A DNA stretch of 13,303 nt from Clostridiaceae bacterium (GTDB lineage Bacteria; Bacillota; Clostridia; Lutisporales; Lutisporaceae): assembly GCA_028697435.1 (NCBI GenBank), contig JAQVFD010000027.1, positions 1 through 13,303 on the forward strand. The letters are read 5' to 3'. The notes beneath the pieces were generated by a model. The model was not told the DNA's origin. It saw nothing but the letters and a program-made list of their open reading frames with translations, and made no database searches. Made by a program: the position numbers and the translations under genes. Of this stretch, positions 1-6,486 are shown one piece after another (positions within the stretch are counted from its first letter, which is position 1; every line of letters starts with the position of its first letter).

Positions 1-432
1 CAAAATGGAATGGTAGATGTTATTTCTACCGGTCTAAAAGATATAATAGTAGAGGTTAGCGGAATAGATACACTGAAGAAGATGTCTATTAGAAAAGAAA
101 AGATGATAGAAACTTGTAAAAAACATAATATTATTGGAATGCATGTTGTTTCACGTGAAACAATTGAAGAGAATTCGGACTTTTGTTGCAGGAACTTCGC
201 CCCTGCGGTCGGAATAGACGAAGAAAGTGCAACCGGGACCTCTAATGCATCCTTATTGTATTATTTAATGAAAAACGATGCAAACTTTGATTATAATAAG
301 ACTTACAAAATTGAGCAGGGATACTTCATGAACAGTCCAAGCAATATATATGTAAGAGCGGATGAGTCTACGGGAGGTATATTTGTAGGCGGTATTGCCA
401 AGATAGAAAGCATGGAGTCTGTCGTGATATAA
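1..432 (+). CDS. PhzF-family isomerase-like protein, C-terminal part (5' truncated by window)
   Basis: The reading frame is open from base 1 (codons CAA AAT GGA ATG...), so the gene begins upstream; the ATG at 10 is internal. The visible 143 residues match the C-terminal half of PhzF/diaminopimelate epimerase-fold proteins: a segment reading STGLKDIIVEV, then the hallmark FAPAVGIDEESATGTSNA, followed by YYL and a final strand-rich stretch containing the FVGG motif. Family members are usually 260-300 residues, so about half is missing, including the N-terminal half where the family's catalytic acidic residue lies. PhzF relatives isomerise small cytoplasmic metabolites; the substrate here cannot be inferred. 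The gene ends 34 bp before the aminotransferase gene and probably shares its transcript. A perfect parS palindrome lies inside the coding sequence at 146-163, encoding part of VVSRETI. Confidence 0.85.
   Translation, partial: QNGMVDVISTGLKDIIVEVSGIDTLKKMSIRKEKMIETCKKHNIIGMHVVSRETIEENSDFCCRNFAPAVGIDEESATGTSNASLLYYLMKNDANFDYNKTYKIEQGYFMNSPSNIYVRADESTGGIFVGGIAKIESMESVVI
146..163. other. parS centromere-like site (ParB/Spo0J binding), site 1
   Basis: The 18-bp perfect palindrome TTGTTTCACGTGAAACAA contains a full match to the bacterial parS consensus TGTTNCACGTGAAACA at 147-162. It lies within the PhzF-family coding sequence, as several Bacillus subtilis parS sites lie inside genes. ParB (Spo0J) loads at such sites, spreads, and recruits SMC for origin segregation. 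The identity is sequence-based; binding is inferred from the consensus. Confidence 0.93.
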
Positions 433-437
433 GAAGA

Positions 438-455
438 TTGTTTCACGTGAAACAA
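438..455. other. parS centromere-like site (ParB/Spo0J binding), site 2
   Basis: A second copy of the same 18-bp perfect palindrome (TTGTTTCACGTGAAACAA), with the 16-bp consensus core at 439-454. It fills the spacer between the PhzF-family stop codon (430-432) and the Shine-Dalgarno AGGAG of the aminotransferase gene. Its centre is 292 bp from that of the first copy. Because it sits directly before the ribosome binding site, its dyad could also form a small hairpin in the mRNA, but two identical copies in different contexts argue for the parS role. Confidence 0.93.
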
Positions 456-466
456 AGGAGTAAATT

Positions 467-1609
467 ATGATATATTTAGATAATGCTGCAACTACATTTC
501 CTAAGCCGGAATCAGTGTATAGGGCTGTTGATGATTGTCTCAGGAATTATTGTGCAAACCCGGGTAGAGGAGGACATAAGCTCTCTCTGAAATCGGGCAG
601 GGTGCTTCTTGAAGCCAGGGAGTTGCTGGCAGAATTGTTTAATGCAGACTCACCCGAAAATGTAATTCTAACTCAGAATGCTACGGAAGCATTGAATCTG
701 GCTATTAAGGGGTTTTTAAATGCAGGCAGTCATGTAATCACCACAAGCATGGAACATAATTCAGTCATGCGTCCTTTGAAGATCCTTGAAGAACGCGGAA
801 TAGAAACCACAGTAGTTCAATGCAACGAATATGGGGAAATTGATATTGACAGTATTAAGAAGGAAATAAAAAAAGAAACTGCGCTTATTGTTGCTACTCA
901 TGCTTCAAATGTTGTGGGAACAATCACACCAATTGAGGGCATAGGGAACTTGGCAAAAAGATATGGCTTGACTTTTCTTGTTGATGCTTCGCAGACTGCA
1001 GGTGTATACCAAATAGATATGGAAAAGATGAATATAAGCATGCTTGCTTTTACAGGACATAAAAGCTTAATGGGACCACAAGGGACAGGTGGATTATGTA
1101 TAAGAGAAGGACTGAAACTTATTCCCTTGCAGGAAGGAGGAACCGGAAGCAAATCAGAATCATTGTACCAGCCTGACATCATGCCGGACCGCTATGAAAG
1201 CGGCACTCACAACACTCCCGGTATTGCCGGCCTGTGTGCAGGTGTCAATTTTATAAATAGTAAAGGGATTGATACCATAAGATCACATGAACAGGAACTC
1301 ACAAGATATTTTTTGGATGGGCTGAGGGAAATAAAGGACGTTAGAGTCTACGGGACAAAGGAAATTGAAAAACAGGCTCCTGTAGTGTCAATAAATATTG
1401 GAGACATAGGTTCTTCAGAAATAAGTTATATTCTTGATGAGACATTTGATATTGCAACAAGATCGGGACTGCATTGCGCACCTATGGCTCATAAAACGAT
1501 AGGAACCTTAGAACAGGGAACCGTAAGGTTCAGCTTCAGTATTTTTAACACTATATATCAAGTTGATACAGTTTTGGATGCTATTGCACACATTGCAAGG
1601 GAATTATAG
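467..1609 (+). CDS. Class V aminotransferase, cysteine desulfurase family (NifS/SufS-like, EF2568-type)
   Basis: A 380-residue PLP enzyme of the NifS/SufS fold, normal length for the family. It opens with MIYLDNAATTFPKP. Visible active-site elements are the His of MEHNS (97), the Asp of DASQ (173) that pairs with the PLP ring nitrogen, the Schiff-base lysine in FTGHKSL (Lys199), and the candidate catalytic cysteine in RSGLHCAP (Cys337), which would carry a persulfide. The expected activity is removal of sulfur (or selenium) from cysteine (or selenocysteine), giving alanine, in the cytoplasm. It most resembles the EF2568-like subgroup rather than IscS proper, since no IscU or IscR gene is near. 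AAAGGAG lies 7-13 bases before the ATG. DUF4446 follows 11 bp after the stop, suggesting an operon. A yedF gene at 9235 is another gene associated with selenium metabolism. Confidence 0.93.
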   Translation: MIYLDNAATTFPKPESVYRAVDDCLRNYCANPGRGGHKLSLKSGRVLLEARELLAELFNADSPENVILTQNATEALNLAIKGFLNAGSHVITTSMEHNSVMRPLKILEERGIETTVVQCNEYGEIDIDSIKKEIKKETALIVATHASNVVGTITPIEGIGNLAKRYGLTFLVDASQTAGVYQIDMEKMNISMLAFTGHKSLMGPQGTGGLCIREGLKLIPLQEGGTGSKSESLYQPDIMPDRYESGTHNTPGIAGLCAGVNFINSKGIDTIRSHEQELTRYFLDGLREIKDVRVYGTKEIEKQAPVVSINIGDIGSSEISYILDETFDIATRSGLHCAPMAHKTIGTLEQGTVRFSFSIFNTIYQVDTVLDAIAHIAREL

Positions 1610-1620
1610 GGGAGTGTAAA

Positions 1621-2127
1621 ATGAATATTATAGACAACGTTATAAAAGGAAACATTAATATAATTTTAATTGTACTTACATTTTTATTATTCATTATGTT
1701 TGTTTGGACTGTTACATTATCTGTTAAGCTTTCTATACTGGGAGAAAGATATAAGAAGCTTATGAGAGGTTCTTCGGGAAAAAATTTCGAAAGCATGCTG
1801 CTTGACCATCTGGGAGAAATAGAAAATGCAGTAGAAAGGGTTAATATAATAAGCGCAGATTTGATAGACATAAAGAATCAGATAGATAAATGCATTCAGA
1901 AATGCAACATAATAAGATATAATGCTTTTAGTGACACAGGAAGTGACCTGAGTTTTTCCATTGCTATGCTTGACAATTTTAATGATGGTATCATAATCAC
2001 AGGTATTTATGGCAGAAACGAGTCTATCAGTTACGCAAAGCCTATTAGTAAAGGAACATCAAGATATCCTCTTTCTGTTGAAGAAGAAATGGTATTGAAC
2101 AGAAGCCTGAAAGGCACACAAATATAG
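1621..2127 (+). CDS. DUF4446 family membrane protein
   Basis: A 168-residue protein with one N-terminal transmembrane helix (about residues 11-37), a charged helical, probably coiled-coil linker (about 55-95), and the conserved C-terminal DUF4446 region. That region is recognisable by IRYNAFSDTGSDLSFSIAML (98-117), GIIITGIYGRNES and the ending LSVEEEMVL. The globular part is expected in the cytoplasm with a single membrane anchor; the biochemical function of the family is unknown. In Firmicutes this family is often found beside origin-region genes such as spo0J, which fits the parS sites just upstream. GGGGAG precedes the ATG at good spacing, and the gene starts 11 bp after the aminotransferase stop, so co-transcription is likely. 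Confidence 0.88.
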   Translation: MNIIDNVIKGNINIILIVLTFLLFIMFVWTVTLSVKLSILGERYKKLMRGSSGKNFESMLLDHLGEIENAVERVNIISADLIDIKNQIDKCIQKCNIIRYNAFSDTGSDLSFSIAMLDNFNDGIIITGIYGRNESISYAKPISKGTSRYPLSVEEEMVLNRSLKGTQI

Positions 2128-2137
2128 AATAAAATGC

Positions 2138-2193
2138 ACACCTTCATAGGATACTAAGATTATTAAACAATAACTTGCTATGGAGGTGTTTTT
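2138..2193 (+). promoter_or_regulatory. Hairpin sequestering the YkuS-gene Shine-Dalgarno, or terminator-like stem
   Basis: ACACCTTCATAG (2138-2149) pairs with CTATGGAGGTGT (2178-2189) over 12 bp with one G-U pair and a 28-nt loop. The complete Shine-Dalgarno GGAGGTG (2182-2188) is inside the 3' arm, and five T residues (2189-2193) run up to the ATG at 2194. It can be read as a translational switch for the YkuS-type gene or as an intrinsic terminator for the upstream operon; the sequence alone does not decide. Confidence 0.55.
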
Positions 2194-2469
2194 ATGGTAA
2201 TTGCAATCCAGCACGGTTTGGAAAATATCAAAAGGGAACTTGAAAACAGAGGTAACGAAGTATTCTATATCGAAGAAAATAAAATAGCAGACGCAGTCCT
2301 GTATAGTGAAGTAGACACATACCCCTACCATACTATCAATAATACTTCTGCTGCTGTTTTATCAAATGGAAATGCATCATACGGAGCCTTATTAGTGAAT
2401 GTTACAAACAAGTCCCTGGAAGAAATTATCCACATATTGGAGAAACGTGTATATAGTCCTTTGTTCTGA
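2194..2469 (+). CDS. UPF0180 (YkuS) family small protein
   Basis: A 91-residue soluble protein resembling the YkuS/UPF0180 family of Firmicutes. The order is an N-terminal helix (ENIKRELENRG), a beta strand (EVFYIEE), the family motif DAVLYS (33-38), and a C-terminal strand and helix (ALLVNVTNKSLEEIIHIL), where the family typically has a VNATG...EEI pattern. No transmembrane segment, signal peptide or cysteine cluster is visible, and the role of the family is unknown. The start is fixed by a strong GGAGGTG six bases before the ATG, although that site is buried in the hairpin at 2138-2189. A likely promoter for the next gene overlaps its 3' end. Confidence 0.78.
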   Translation: MVIAIQHGLENIKRELENRGNEVFYIEENKIADAVLYSEVDTYPYHTINNTSAAVLSNGNASYGALLVNVTNKSLEEIIHILEKRVYSPLF

Positions 2470-2488
2470 AAAGATTAAGTGCTATAAT
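2461..2488 (+). promoter_or_regulatory. Candidate SigA promoter for the diguanylate cyclase gene
   Basis: TTGTTC (2461-2466), a 16-bp spacer and a consensus TATAAT (2483-2488) overlap the last codons of the YkuS-family gene. Transcription would start near 2495, leaving a leader of about 30 nt before the ATG at 2528. The -10 element is perfect; the -35 element is only moderate. Confidence 0.5.
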
Positions 2489-2527
2489 AAGATAAACATC
2501 TCAATAAACGGGAAAGGGTAGTATGTA

Positions 2528-3706
2528 ATGTATCAGATTGTATATGATAAAATATTATTTATTGCGATGATGTGTTTTTCTTTTTTCATTGCATCATATA
2601 CCGTTAGCATGAACAAATCAGCTTCGCGTTTCAAGCTATTGGGCTGGACATTTTTTATACCTTTTGGATTATGCTGTTCTATATTTATTTTTTCGCCGAA
2701 TACTTCATTTAACCTAATATTATCGTTCTCAGAGTTCTGCTTGTCGGTAGGTATTCTCATTCTTATGCTGTATCCTTATAATTCGGGGAAACAGAAATCG
2801 GTGACTGCAATAATTGTTGTTCTCACTGTATTAATATCTGCATATGTAATTAAATCGGAACAATTCATATATTATTCAATGTCGGCTAACCTTAGGAACA
2901 TTCTCACTGCTGTATGTATAATTACAGCGATTGTATTAAACAAAAAAAGAAGCGAAGATCAGAAGCTGACCAGACCACTGATTATTTGGTTTATAGGTAT
3001 AGCGCTTGGACTTACAGAAAGTCAGAAATATATAAATGAAGCAATACTTTTGATTAAACTAAGCGCATATGCCAGTTTTTTATACTATTTCTTTTGGACA
3101 ACCCATAATGCTCTTATCAAAAAAATCGAAGAATCAGAGAAGTTAATGGAAAGCATGAAAAACTCACTTAACAGAGAGGTGAAGAAAAGAGTATTTGAAA
3201 TCGAAAAATCTAATGAAAGACTCCTGGAAATATCTAAAACAGATATGCTTACTAACACCTTTAACAAGATTACAATACTTAATATCATTGAAAAACTTAT
3301 TAGCAGCAAGAGGGTAGAGGTTTTTTCAATATTAATGTTTGATATAGATAACTTCAAAACGATAAATGATTCCCTTGGACATGTTACCGGAGACAAGTGC
3401 CTGAAGACCTTGTCAGTTATTGCTTCCGGAAACATCAGAGAAGTAGATTACATAGGAAGATATGGAGGGGATGAATTCATTATTGTTCTTCCGACCCTGA
3501 CAGAAAACGAAGCGAGATTTGTAGCAGAACGATTCAGAAAGAAGGTTAATGAAACAAGTAATCCAAAGTTTAGCATATCAATAGGTATTTCCACATACCC
3601 TTATGATGGACAGACTGTGCGCGAACTGATTTCGGCTGCAGATAAGGGCTTGTATAAAGCAAAAAGTAAAGGTAAAAATACTATTTGCCATGCATCACTC
3701 TTCTAA
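2528..3706 (+). CDS. Membrane-bound diguanylate cyclase (GGDEF domain)
   Basis: A 392-residue protein with a polytopic N-terminal sensor region of about seven hydrophobic segments (roughly residues 8-26, 36-56, 62-82, 92-108, 122-138, 149-163 and 172-191). A charged coiled-coil linker (about 195-238) follows, then a C-terminal GGDEF domain (about 238-388). The domain carries the intact signature GGDEF (313-317), the metal-binding aspartate in FDIDNFK (Asp272), the substrate-binding NDSLGH stretch (280-285) and an inhibitory I-site RxxD (304-307) five residues before GGDEF. It should therefore make cyclic di-GMP from two GTP and be subject to product inhibition. The N-terminal region resembles no sensor domain I can name. 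A purine-rich GGGAAAGGG lies before the ATG. It appears monocistronic, running towards yyaC. Confidence 0.92.
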   Translation: MYQIVYDKILFIAMMCFSFFIASYTVSMNKSASRFKLLGWTFFIPFGLCCSIFIFSPNTSFNLILSFSEFCLSVGILILMLYPYNSGKQKSVTAIIVVLTVLISAYVIKSEQFIYYSMSANLRNILTAVCIITAIVLNKKRSEDQKLTRPLIIWFIGIALGLTESQKYINEAILLIKLSAYASFLYYFFWTTHNALIKKIEESEKLMESMKNSLNREVKKRVFEIEKSNERLLEISKTDMLTNTFNKITILNIIEKLISSKRVEVFSILMFDIDNFKTINDSLGHVTGDKCLKTLSVIASGNIREVDYIGRYGGDEFIIVLPTLTENEARFVAERFRKKVNETSNPKFSISIGISTYPYDGQTVRELISAADKGLYKAKSKGKNTICHASLF

Positions 3707-3733
3707 TCACTATTTTCTTATATAATCAACTAT

Positions 3734-3781
3734 ATGTTTTACACTAAACATCTTACATTGAATTCAAATAGTGTAAAACAT
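3734..3781 (+). terminator. Inverted repeat after the GGDEF gene, possible weak terminator
   Basis: A 13-bp perfect inverted repeat, core TGTTTTACACTA (3735-3746) with TAGTGTAAAACA (3769-3780), encloses a 22-nt loop and is followed by TTTT. It lies 28 bp after the GGDEF stop codon. The stem is AT-rich, so it would be a weak intrinsic terminator; a protein-binding dyad is an alternative reading. Confidence 0.4.
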
Positions 3782-3793
3782 TTTCCCTGATTC

Positions 3794-3875
3794 ATATGTC
3801 GTGAAAAGTACATTACTTTAACACAAAATTAGAATCTATCTAATTTTGTAATGATAAATCTTTTTCACGGCATAT
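3794..3875. repeat. 82-nt imperfect palindrome between convergent genes
   Basis: The outer arms are 3794-3807 and 3862-3875 (14 bp, one G-T pair). Inside lie CATTA/TAATG (3811-3815 with 3849-3853) and an inner perfect 11-bp stem ACAAAATTAGA (3823-3833) with TCTAATTTTGT (3839-3849) around a 5-nt loop; the base at 3849 can join only one of the last two stems. The right arm contains the yyaC stop codon (3865-3867). It could end transcription from either side or be a small palindromic intergenic element; copies elsewhere cannot be tested here. Confidence 0.5.
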
Positions 3876-4497
3876 ATAACTTATCTTCATTTATAGTGGA
3901 AGCAATCTGACGGCTCGATAACGCATTATCGGGTACCGTTCTTTTGTTCATTTTCCACATATGATATTTAAGACCATTCGCTATTAGGTTTGCCATGTTC
4001 ATGACTACACTGAGCCTTGTATTCTGCAGGATCATTATTTCCATAAAACCACCGACGTTAACTATGCCCGTAATATTAATATGTCCTATAGACGGAAGGC
4101 TCTTATTAACTCCTGAGCCCGGAGATAAAGGACCATCCTTTATATTTATGAATCCTATTCTCTCAAATCTGCCCAGACATGCATCTATTGCAATAATAAA
4201 AGGATCTTTAAACTTCTTAATAAGGTCCATATATTCACAGAGATTTTTTGCATGGACAGGTTGGTCCAGAGTACCGTAGACATGCACATTTTCATACTTC
4301 ATATCCTTCACCTTGTATCCTATTAACGGACCCAAACAGTCGCCGGTAGCTCTGTCTGTTCCTATACACACAATTACGATATCTGTATGGCTTTCTTCAT
4401 AGTACATGCTCATACATTCTTCTAAATAATTGCAGAAATATGAAAAGGAATAAGGCTTATTAATATCAACTGTTCTCTCAAAATTAGCCTTCAACAT
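3865..4497 (-). CDS. yyaC: Sporulation protein of the YyaC family
   Basis: A 210-residue soluble protein with the full set of YyaC motifs: VIVCIGTDRATGDCLGPLIG (41-60), VYGTLDQPVHAKNL (73-86), IAIDACLG (102-109), GVNKSLPSIGHINITGIVNV (129-148) and GGFMEI..LQNTRL (149-162). The family is related in fold to the Gpr-type germination protease and is conserved across endospore formers; a forespore role is known for Bacillus relatives, but no substrate is established. Minus-strand GAAGGAG sits six bases before the ATG. It is transcribed towards the GGDEF gene and divergently from the gene at 4721. A SigF-like -10 element lies about 33 bp upstream. There is a short C-terminal tail after the conserved core. 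Confidence 0.9.
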   Translation of the reverse strand: MLKANFERTVDINKPYSFSYFCNYLEECMSMYYEESHTDIVIVCIGTDRATGDCLGPLIGYKVKDMKYENVHVYGTLDQPVHAKNLCEYMDLIKKFKDPFIIAIDACLGRFERIGFINIKDGPLSPGSGVNKSLPSIGHINITGIVNVGGFMEIMILQNTRLSVVMNMANLIANGLKYHMWKMNKRTVPDNALSSRQIASTINEDKLYMP

Positions 4498-4529
4498 ACC
4501 AGACTCCTTCGTTATTCGTTATCAGTATA

Positions 4530-4559
4530 AAGTATTACCCAAACACACTCGGTAAATTC
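4530..4559 (-). promoter_or_regulatory. Tentative SigF-type promoter of yyaC
   Basis: On the minus strand GGTAATACTT (4530-4539) fits the forespore SigF -10 pattern GgnrAnAnTw. GAATTTA (4553-4559) could serve as a poor -35, but the spacer is shorter than the usual 15-16 bp. The predicted start near 4523 leaves a leader of about 25 nt with the Shine-Dalgarno in place. The family being under SigF in Bacillus is the main support. Confidence 0.28.
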
Positions 4560-4720
4560 AATGGTATTGAAATATATTAAGTGAAGAGGAAAGCGCTTTG
4601 TTGTATAATAATATATATTATTCATTATTAGACATATGAATCGTGCAATCATGTAAAATATGAAAGGCGTATGAATACTTTTTTGGAAAACATACGTATA
4701 TATTATGAGAGGTGCTAAAT

Positions 4721-5818
4721 TTGCAAAATGTAAGTTCAAAAAAGCGGACAGCATTGCTTCTTCTCCTAATTACAATGTTTATACTTGCCATTCTTCTTTA
4801 TGTAAACAATAATACTGATCGGGAGTCTTCCTTTATTTTAGATGGAAAGAACAAGCTTGTGGTTACCGGAGAAGTATCGGCTGCATCACAAAGCAGCAGC
4901 ACCATATATTATGCCCAGGATCTTTTAATAGAGGCACAAGCAGAAAACATAAGAGCAAAGAATATAGCGGGAGATGTTGCCTGGAGCTGTAAGCTGCCTG
5001 GAAAGGCCGTAAAGATATCCATTGCAGGGCAAAACATAATAATAATTGATTCAAATAATGACATCTTTTATTACTCTATTAAAGGAAAGCTCCTTTGGAC
5101 ATATAAGCCGGATTATGAAATTATAGACATTTTTACAGAGGACAACGGCAGCTTTCTGGTGGAATACAAAGGAATAACAGGGAGTCATGCTGAAGCATTT
5201 AAGCACGATGGAAGTAAACTCGGAAGCATATTGATAGACAATGCTCAAATATTATCATTTTCCGAAGGGAGTGAAGCATTTTCTATCTCTATAGTAGATA
5301 CATCCTCGGAGATGATTAAGACAAAAATAATTACTTATAATTTTAAAGGGGATATCCTTTGGGCAAAAAATTTTGATAACCGGATCATTTCAAAGCTTAC
5401 CTACAGTAAAGATAACAACCTGCTTGCCCTAGGTGAGAATTCTGTATACATATATAAAAATGACGGAAGCCTTAATCGCGAGGCTAAAATTGATGGGCAA
5501 ATAATCAATGTGGCAATGAGCGGCCATATTGTCGCAATAGCATTACAAAATCAAGCAAAACAATATCTGGTATGTTATGACGTTAATATGCGGGAGCAAA
5601 GCCGTGTAGAGATTAAGCCGGAACCTTTGGGTATATCCGCTAAAAAAAGCAATGTTTTGTTATATTATAACAATGAGTTAATGATAATAACCCTTAAAGG
5701 TACGCTGAATGCGCTGTATAAACCCAAAGGGGATATAGGATACGCTTATATGACTTCTGACAATAAGGTGTATATAGCATCAAACAGAAGGCTTCAGCAG
5801 TTGGAGTATGTAAAATAG
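4721..5818 (+). CDS. Membrane-anchored beta-propeller-like protein (DUF5711-like)
   Basis: A protein of about 365 residues: short basic N-terminus (SSKKRT), one signal-anchor helix (LLLLLITMFILAILLY), then a long extracytoplasmic region. That region is made of repeated beta-rich units with hydrophobic-Asp/Asn-Gly turns (SIKGKLLWTYKP, NFKGDILWAKNF, KNDGSLNREAKI, LKGTLNALYKP), the pattern of PQQ-like/WD-type propeller blades. It resembles the clostridial DUF5711 family of unknown function. I place the start at TTG 4721 because AGAGGTG (4708-4714) is six bases upstream; an in-frame GTG at 4712 would lie inside that site and has no ribosome binding site of its own. It heads an apparent operon with the CvpA-family and eight-helix membrane genes. 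No convincing promoter was found upstream. Confidence 0.75.
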   Translation: MQNVSSKKRTALLLLLITMFILAILLYVNNNTDRESSFILDGKNKLVVTGEVSAASQSSSTIYYAQDLLIEAQAENIRAKNIAGDVAWSCKLPGKAVKISIAGQNIIIIDSNNDIFYYSIKGKLLWTYKPDYEIIDIFTEDNGSFLVEYKGITGSHAEAFKHDGSKLGSILIDNAQILSFSEGSEAFSISIVDTSSEMIKTKIITYNFKGDILWAKNFDNRIISKLTYSKDNNLLALGENSVYIYKNDGSLNREAKIDGQIINVAMSGHIVAIALQNQAKQYLVCYDVNMREQSRVEIKPEPLGISAKKSNVLLYYNNELMIITLKGTLNALYKPKGDIGYAYMTSDNKVYIASNRRLQQLEYVK

Positions 5819-5841
5819 CTTAAAGGAGGCTAAAGGTACCA

Positions 5842-6471
5842 ATGAACTGGATTGATTACCTGATAATTGCAATTCTTGCCTTTGGTGTCATAAACGGTTT
5901 CAGAAAAGGGCTGCTCAAATCAGTATTTAGCATTATATGTCTGCTGGCATCAATTATGGTTGCGAAAACTTATTATAAGACATTAACTTTATTTCTGGTT
6001 GAGAATACTTCCTTGGAAGAGAAAATAACGGGCTTTCTTTCAGAAAAAGCTTTTGTAAAAAACATTTTAATGCCTCCCTCCGGGGAAAGTGCGGTCTTTT
6101 CTGTTAGTAACAGCTTTACCGGTGATTTGAATGCATTTGTAACTGTACTTATTATAAATGCAATATCGGTGCTGATTATATTTATTGCAGTCAGAGCCAT
6201 TCTTGGGATTGCAGAAGGTATTCTGGGCGAAGCAGTTGAAATCCCCGGCTTGAAAGAAGTGAACAGTATAGGGGGAGCAATAGTTGGTCTAGTTAAAAAC
6301 CTCATAATAATAATGCTGATATTTACAATAATAACACCTATTTCTGCAATCAAGTCCTTTTCGGGGATTTCCGGCGGAATAGAAGCCTCTGCTCTTGCAG
6401 AGTACTTCTATGCATATAATTTTATACTGGGATGGATATGGACTGCTGCTGTTGAGTTCCTAAATAAGTAA
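5842..6471 (+). CDS. CvpA family membrane protein
   Basis: A 209-residue integral membrane protein of the CvpA (colicin V production) family. It begins NWIDYLIIAILAFGVINGFRKGLLKS, matching the family start, where the first helix ends in a conserved G-F-x-x-G segment. Hydrophobic helices lie at about residues 4-20, 27-43, 98-120 and 145-168, with a weaker C-terminal one near 190-204. A less hydrophobic region between helices 2 and 3 (about 50-95) should face one side of the membrane. The molecular role of the family is poorly known outside colicin V secretion. AAGGAGG lies 12 bases before the ATG, slightly far. The gene is 23 bp after the propeller-like gene and 15 bp before the next, so the three are probably one operon. 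Confidence 0.85.
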   Translation: MNWIDYLIIAILAFGVINGFRKGLLKSVFSIICLLASIMVAKTYYKTLTLFLVENTSLEEKITGFLSEKAFVKNILMPPSGESAVFSVSNSFTGDLNAFVTVLIINAISVLIIFIAVRAILGIAEGILGEAVEIPGLKEVNSIGGAIVGLVKNLIIIMLIFTIITPISAIKSFSGISGGIEASALAEYFYAYNFILGWIWTAAVEFLNK

Positions 6472-6486
6472 GGAGTTGTTGAGTTC

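Noticed and set aside
438..455. The palindrome before the aminotransferase gene considered as a repressor operator or terminator
   Set aside because: The identical sequence also lies inside an open reading frame at 146-163 and both match parS exactly, so a segregation site explains them better; there is no T run for termination.
2426..2434. TTATCCACA, a perfect DnaA box
   Set aside because: It is a single copy inside the YkuS-family coding sequence, with no cluster or adjacent AT-rich unwinding element. One such match in 13 kb is not surprising, so it does not mark an origin.
3734..3781. Inverted repeat considered as insertion-sequence ends or a CRISPR-like repeat
   Set aside because: There is no transposase remnant, no target-site duplication and no further repeat units; it is a single dyad in a convergent spacer.
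4512..4754. 80-codon minus-strand frame upstream of yyaC
   Set aside because: It covers the divergent promoter region and the start of the propeller-like gene, has low-complexity hydrophobic/tyrosine content and no ribosome binding site.
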